This document shows positions 6,962 through 8,936 of a stretch of 8,936 bases of DNA, one piece after another. The stretch lies in NCBI GenBank assembly GCA_002499195.1, contig DAKS01000022.1, positions 70,531 through 79,466 of the forward strand. Direction: 5' to 3'. Each line of letters starts with the position of its first letter. The stretch's first letter is position 1. The position numbers and the translations under genes were made by a program. This DNA is from Euryarchaeota archaeon UBA443. GTDB taxonomy: Archaea; Thermoplasmatota; Poseidoniia; Poseidoniales; Poseidoniaceae. Under the pieces are notes generated by a model that saw nothing but the letters and a program-made list of their open reading frames with translations, did no database searches and had not been told where the DNA came from.

Positions 6962-7459
6962 TTGGAACCAATTGTCGTTTTCTGGTATGGATTCATTATC
7001 TTTCTGAGTGTTGGACCGTGGTTTTTTTCCTGGCTTATTGGAAATTGGCATCAAGGCAGAATCATTGATCGACTCGCAACTGAGGAAAAATCACTCAATG
7101 ATTCTGGTGCAGGGCATCCAGTGAACAACCTTTCGAAACCGAGTAAGGATACAAACATCGAAAATTCGATGCTCGTCATGTCGAGTATCTCAGTTGGTCC
7201 ATCATGGTGGCAAATGATGCTTGGAGGATGGAAGAATTTCTTTGGTGGAAGAATCGAATCTTACGATAAGATGCTTGGTTATGGTCGACGCAAGGTGCTG
7301 CATGACATGCGTGTGCAAGCCCTCCAACAAGGATTTGACGAGGTCATCAACGTTCGTGTTGAAACATCAATGGTATCGAAGAAGTCCAAAGGTGATGACA
7401 AGACGGCTGGTTACGAATTCATTGCTTATGGTACCGCTATTAAGTATGTAAGGTCCTAA
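6962..7459 (+). CDS. Membrane-anchored YbjQ/UPF0145-like protein
   Basis: A 165-residue protein starting at TTG. The upstream in-frame TGA and the GAGGGG site decide the start, and a later ATG would remove the hydrophobic N-terminus. Residues about 4-27 (VVFWYGFIIFLSVGPWFFSW) form one transmembrane helix. A polar linker with many Ser/Asn/Lys runs to about 68. The rest is a divergent YbjQ domain: FFGGRIESY (93-101) matches the VGGELKAY region of its neighbour, EVINVRVETSMV (127-138) matches AIVNVRFATSAV, and FIAYGTA (153-159) matches FAYGTAV. A loop rich in Lys/Asp (KKSKGDDK) replaces a short turn. The two genes therefore look like a diverged tandem duplication in which one copy gained a membrane anchor. 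Function is unknown; recruitment of the soluble YbjQ ring to the membrane is a guess. Confidence 0.75.
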   Translation: MEPIVVFWYGFIIFLSVGPWFFSWLIGNWHQGRIIDRLATEEKSLNDSGAGHPVNNLSKPSKDTNIENSMLVMSSISVGPSWWQMMLGGWKNFFGGRIESYDKMLGYGRRKVLHDMRVQALQQGFDEVINVRVETSMVSKKSKGDDKTAGYEFIAYGTAIKYVRS

Positions 7460-7477
7460 CATTAAGTAGTAAATCGC

Positions 7478-7496
7478 TCCCCAAGTATCTTGGGGA
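7478..7496. promoter_or_regulatory. Perfect palindrome before the CD36-like gene (operator or 5' hairpin)
   Basis: TCCCCAAG (7478-7485) and CTTGGGGA (7489-7496) are perfect 8-bp arms around TAT. The site ends six bases before the ATG at 7503 and lies 18 bases past the preceding stop. A weak A/T-rich stretch (TAGTAAAT, about 7467-7474) at TATA distance would put the palindrome between TATA and start, a common repressor position in archaea. It could instead fold as an RNA hairpin masking the start, or end the upstream transcript; no T-run follows, so termination is least likely. Confidence 0.4.
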
Positions 7497-7502
7497 ACAC
7501 CT

Positions 7503-8936
7503 ATGGCAAATGAAAAATTAATCGCTGGAGCAGTCATGATTCTATTGAATTTGGTCGTTTTGGCACCGGTTGCAACAAGTATGGTAGAAGACGCAGTTGA
7601 TGACAACTTTGAGACCTATCCATACGATTCAGCATGTGCTGATTCTGACTGTACAACTGCAGAAGCAGATTGGGCATCGTCCACGTCTGACCGCAGTTAC
7701 TATGCTTGGAACTTGACCAATGCAGATGAAGTGATGGCTGGAAGCGATCCAGCCTATGAGATGTTGGGTCCATTCGACTATGAGATTACAACAACTCGAA
7801 ACATCATCGCATTCGATGAGGACGCGGGTACACTCACCTACGATGAATCGAAGTCATTCGCATGCGCAATGGATGATCCAGAAGCGTGCAACACTCCGAT
7901 TACACAACTCAACATTCCGTTCCAGCCACAAGTTGTTGGAGCAACTGGAATGGCCATTAATGGCGTAATGGATCTGACCAAGGTTGGATTCTCTGCTGGC
8001 ATCATGGCCATGGAATTGGAATCCTTCTCTGCTGCTAAGGTATCGGCTGAATGGGTCTCAAATACAATGGCGGGTGGCTACGTCGCATATACCGATGGCG
8101 TAACATTGGATGCAGCAAATGCTTCGATTGCGATTGGTACTAATTGGTACGATCAGTTTGATGGTTACTTTGCAGCCATGAACCTGTCCGGTATGAACAA
8201 CATGCCAGGATATCCTCCTACAGTTAGTTATACTCAAGCAATCCAAGGACAGCAAGCTGCAGCCGGTGGAGTCACTTTTGCTGGTAACGCATCAATTACC
8301 GACCTGACTTACGCATTTGACTCCGCAGTCATGCCAACAACTGGCGATGATGTTTCACTCAGTGGAATGGTTGGTGTTATGGTTCTTGCTGGCCACTGCG
8401 ACGCATTCCCGACCGCAACCTATGATGAAGTCATGGCTGATGCAGGAAACGGCTTTGCTAATGTGGGAACCATGCAAAGAGCCAGTATCTGGGGCTTTAC
8501 CGTCATGGCAAGTGAAACAATGCCAGACATTAATGCAACCATCGCTAACGACTACGCTGTTTGTTTTGGTATGGGTGGTATGTTTGCTAATGTCTTCGGC
8601 GGAGCCGATGACGACTGGATGACGGATCCAACAGCAGTTGATGCCTCCACTCGACTCATGAATTATCTCGGTGTCGATATTGACAACACTGTTGCAATGG
8701 GTCTCCTACTTGCAGGACATGGAACAGATTCACCAACAGGTCTCTTCGCCACAAGTGCTGATGGACAGGGCTTCGGTCTTGCAACTTTCATGGGAATGGA
8801 GGCTGGAGATGCAATAGCAGCTTACGGTCTTGATGCTACTCAGTACGGTGCTATTGCAACTTGGGCCGGTGGTTGGCTAGCCAGCGTTTCCGAACTACCG
8901 ATGGTTCTCCTCGGTGGAACAGGTACATTGACCGCT
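7503..8936 (+). CDS. CD36/LIMP-2-like membrane-anchored extracellular protein (3' truncated by window)
   Basis: The frame from ATG 7503 is open to the last base, giving 478 residues without a stop. The N-terminus has one hydrophobic helix (about residues 6-26) followed by VEDAVDDNFE. Then come YYAWNLTNADEVMAG (66-80), LGPFDYEI (88-95), a stretch ending GTLTYDESKSF (109-119) and LNIPF (136-140). From memory, eukaryotic CD36/LIMP-2 proteins show the same order after their N-terminal helix: an F-x-F-x-V-x-NPxE(V/I)(M/L) stretch, GPYTYR, a strand ending in F, and LNIP. The rest is Ala/Gly/Met-rich and I do not recognise it; in known CD36 proteins this part forms the lipid-tunnel domain, ending in a second membrane helix that would lie past the window. 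Composition is extreme: by my count about 58 Asp/Glu against 8 Lys/Arg. Cys44/Cys49 and Cys121/Cys129 could form disulfides. Lipid or ligand binding at the cell surface is suggested by family only. The gene start is certain, the family call moderate. Confidence 0.6.
   Translation, partial: MANEKLIAGAVMILLNLVVLAPVATSMVEDAVDDNFETYPYDSACADSDCTTAEADWASSTSDRSYYAWNLTNADEVMAGSDPAYEMLGPFDYEITTTRNIIAFDEDAGTLTYDESKSFACAMDDPEACNTPITQLNIPFQPQVVGATGMAINGVMDLTKVGFSAGIMAMELESFSAAKVSAEWVSNTMAGGYVAYTDGVTLDAANASIAIGTNWYDQFDGYFAAMNLSGMNNMPGYPPTVSYTQAIQGQQAAAGGVTFAGNASITDLTYAFDSAVMPTTGDDVSLSGMVGVMVLAGHCDAFPTATYDEVMADAGNGFANVGTMQRASIWGFTVMASETMPDINATIANDYAVCFGMGGMFANVFGGADDDWMTDPTAVDASTRLMNYLGVDIDNTVAMGLLLAGHGTDSPTGLFATSADGQGFGLATFMGMEAGDAIAAYGLDATQYGAIATWAGGWLASVSELPMVLLGGTGTLTA

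Overview
The window looks like part of a Marine Group II euryarchaeote (Candidatus Poseidoniales) or a close planktonic relative. This is inferred from the ensemble, not from a marker gene. It carries an archaeal-type phenylalanyl-tRNA synthetase alpha subunit. It has a strongly acidic surface protein built from DSDGDGxGDN calcium-binding repeats and ending in a membrane anchor. It has a lipoprotein with an LSGC lipobox and Asp-box repeats. Genes are tightly packed, with TATA-like boxes about 25 nt before probable starts (short-leader or leaderless transcripts) and few Shine-Dalgarno sites. I see no tRNA, rRNA, CRISPR array, IS element or phage gene.

Layout: (1) 1-918, the 3' part of a thrombospondin-type-3-repeat surface protein. 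(2) 966-2441, an Asp-box/BNR propeller lipoprotein. (3) 2443-3600 on the minus strand, a membrane fatty acyl desaturase with all three histidine boxes; it converges on the lipoprotein gene with one base between the stops. (4) 3601-3753, a divergent promoter region. (5) 3754-5040, an MscS-family mechanosensitive channel. (6) 5097-6584, pheS. (7) 6626-6952 and 6962-7459, two tandem YbjQ/UPF0145 genes, the second with an N-terminal membrane anchor. (8) 7503 to the window end, the start of a large, very acidic, membrane-anchored extracellular protein whose first ~140 residues resemble the N-terminus of the eukaryotic CD36/LIMP-2 scavenger-receptor family.

Most of the window concerns the cell envelope: two surface proteins, a lipid-modifying membrane enzyme, an osmotic safety valve, a membrane-anchored YbjQ protein and the CD36-like protein. 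pheS is the only clear information-processing gene, and pheT is not next to it. The points most worth a second look are the CD36-like protein, the acyl desaturase in an apparent archaeon, and the hairpins or palindromes at 2451-2486 and 7478-7496. A lipid-uptake or lipid-remodelling link between the desaturase and the CD36-like protein is only a speculation; they are about 4 kb apart and separately transcribed.
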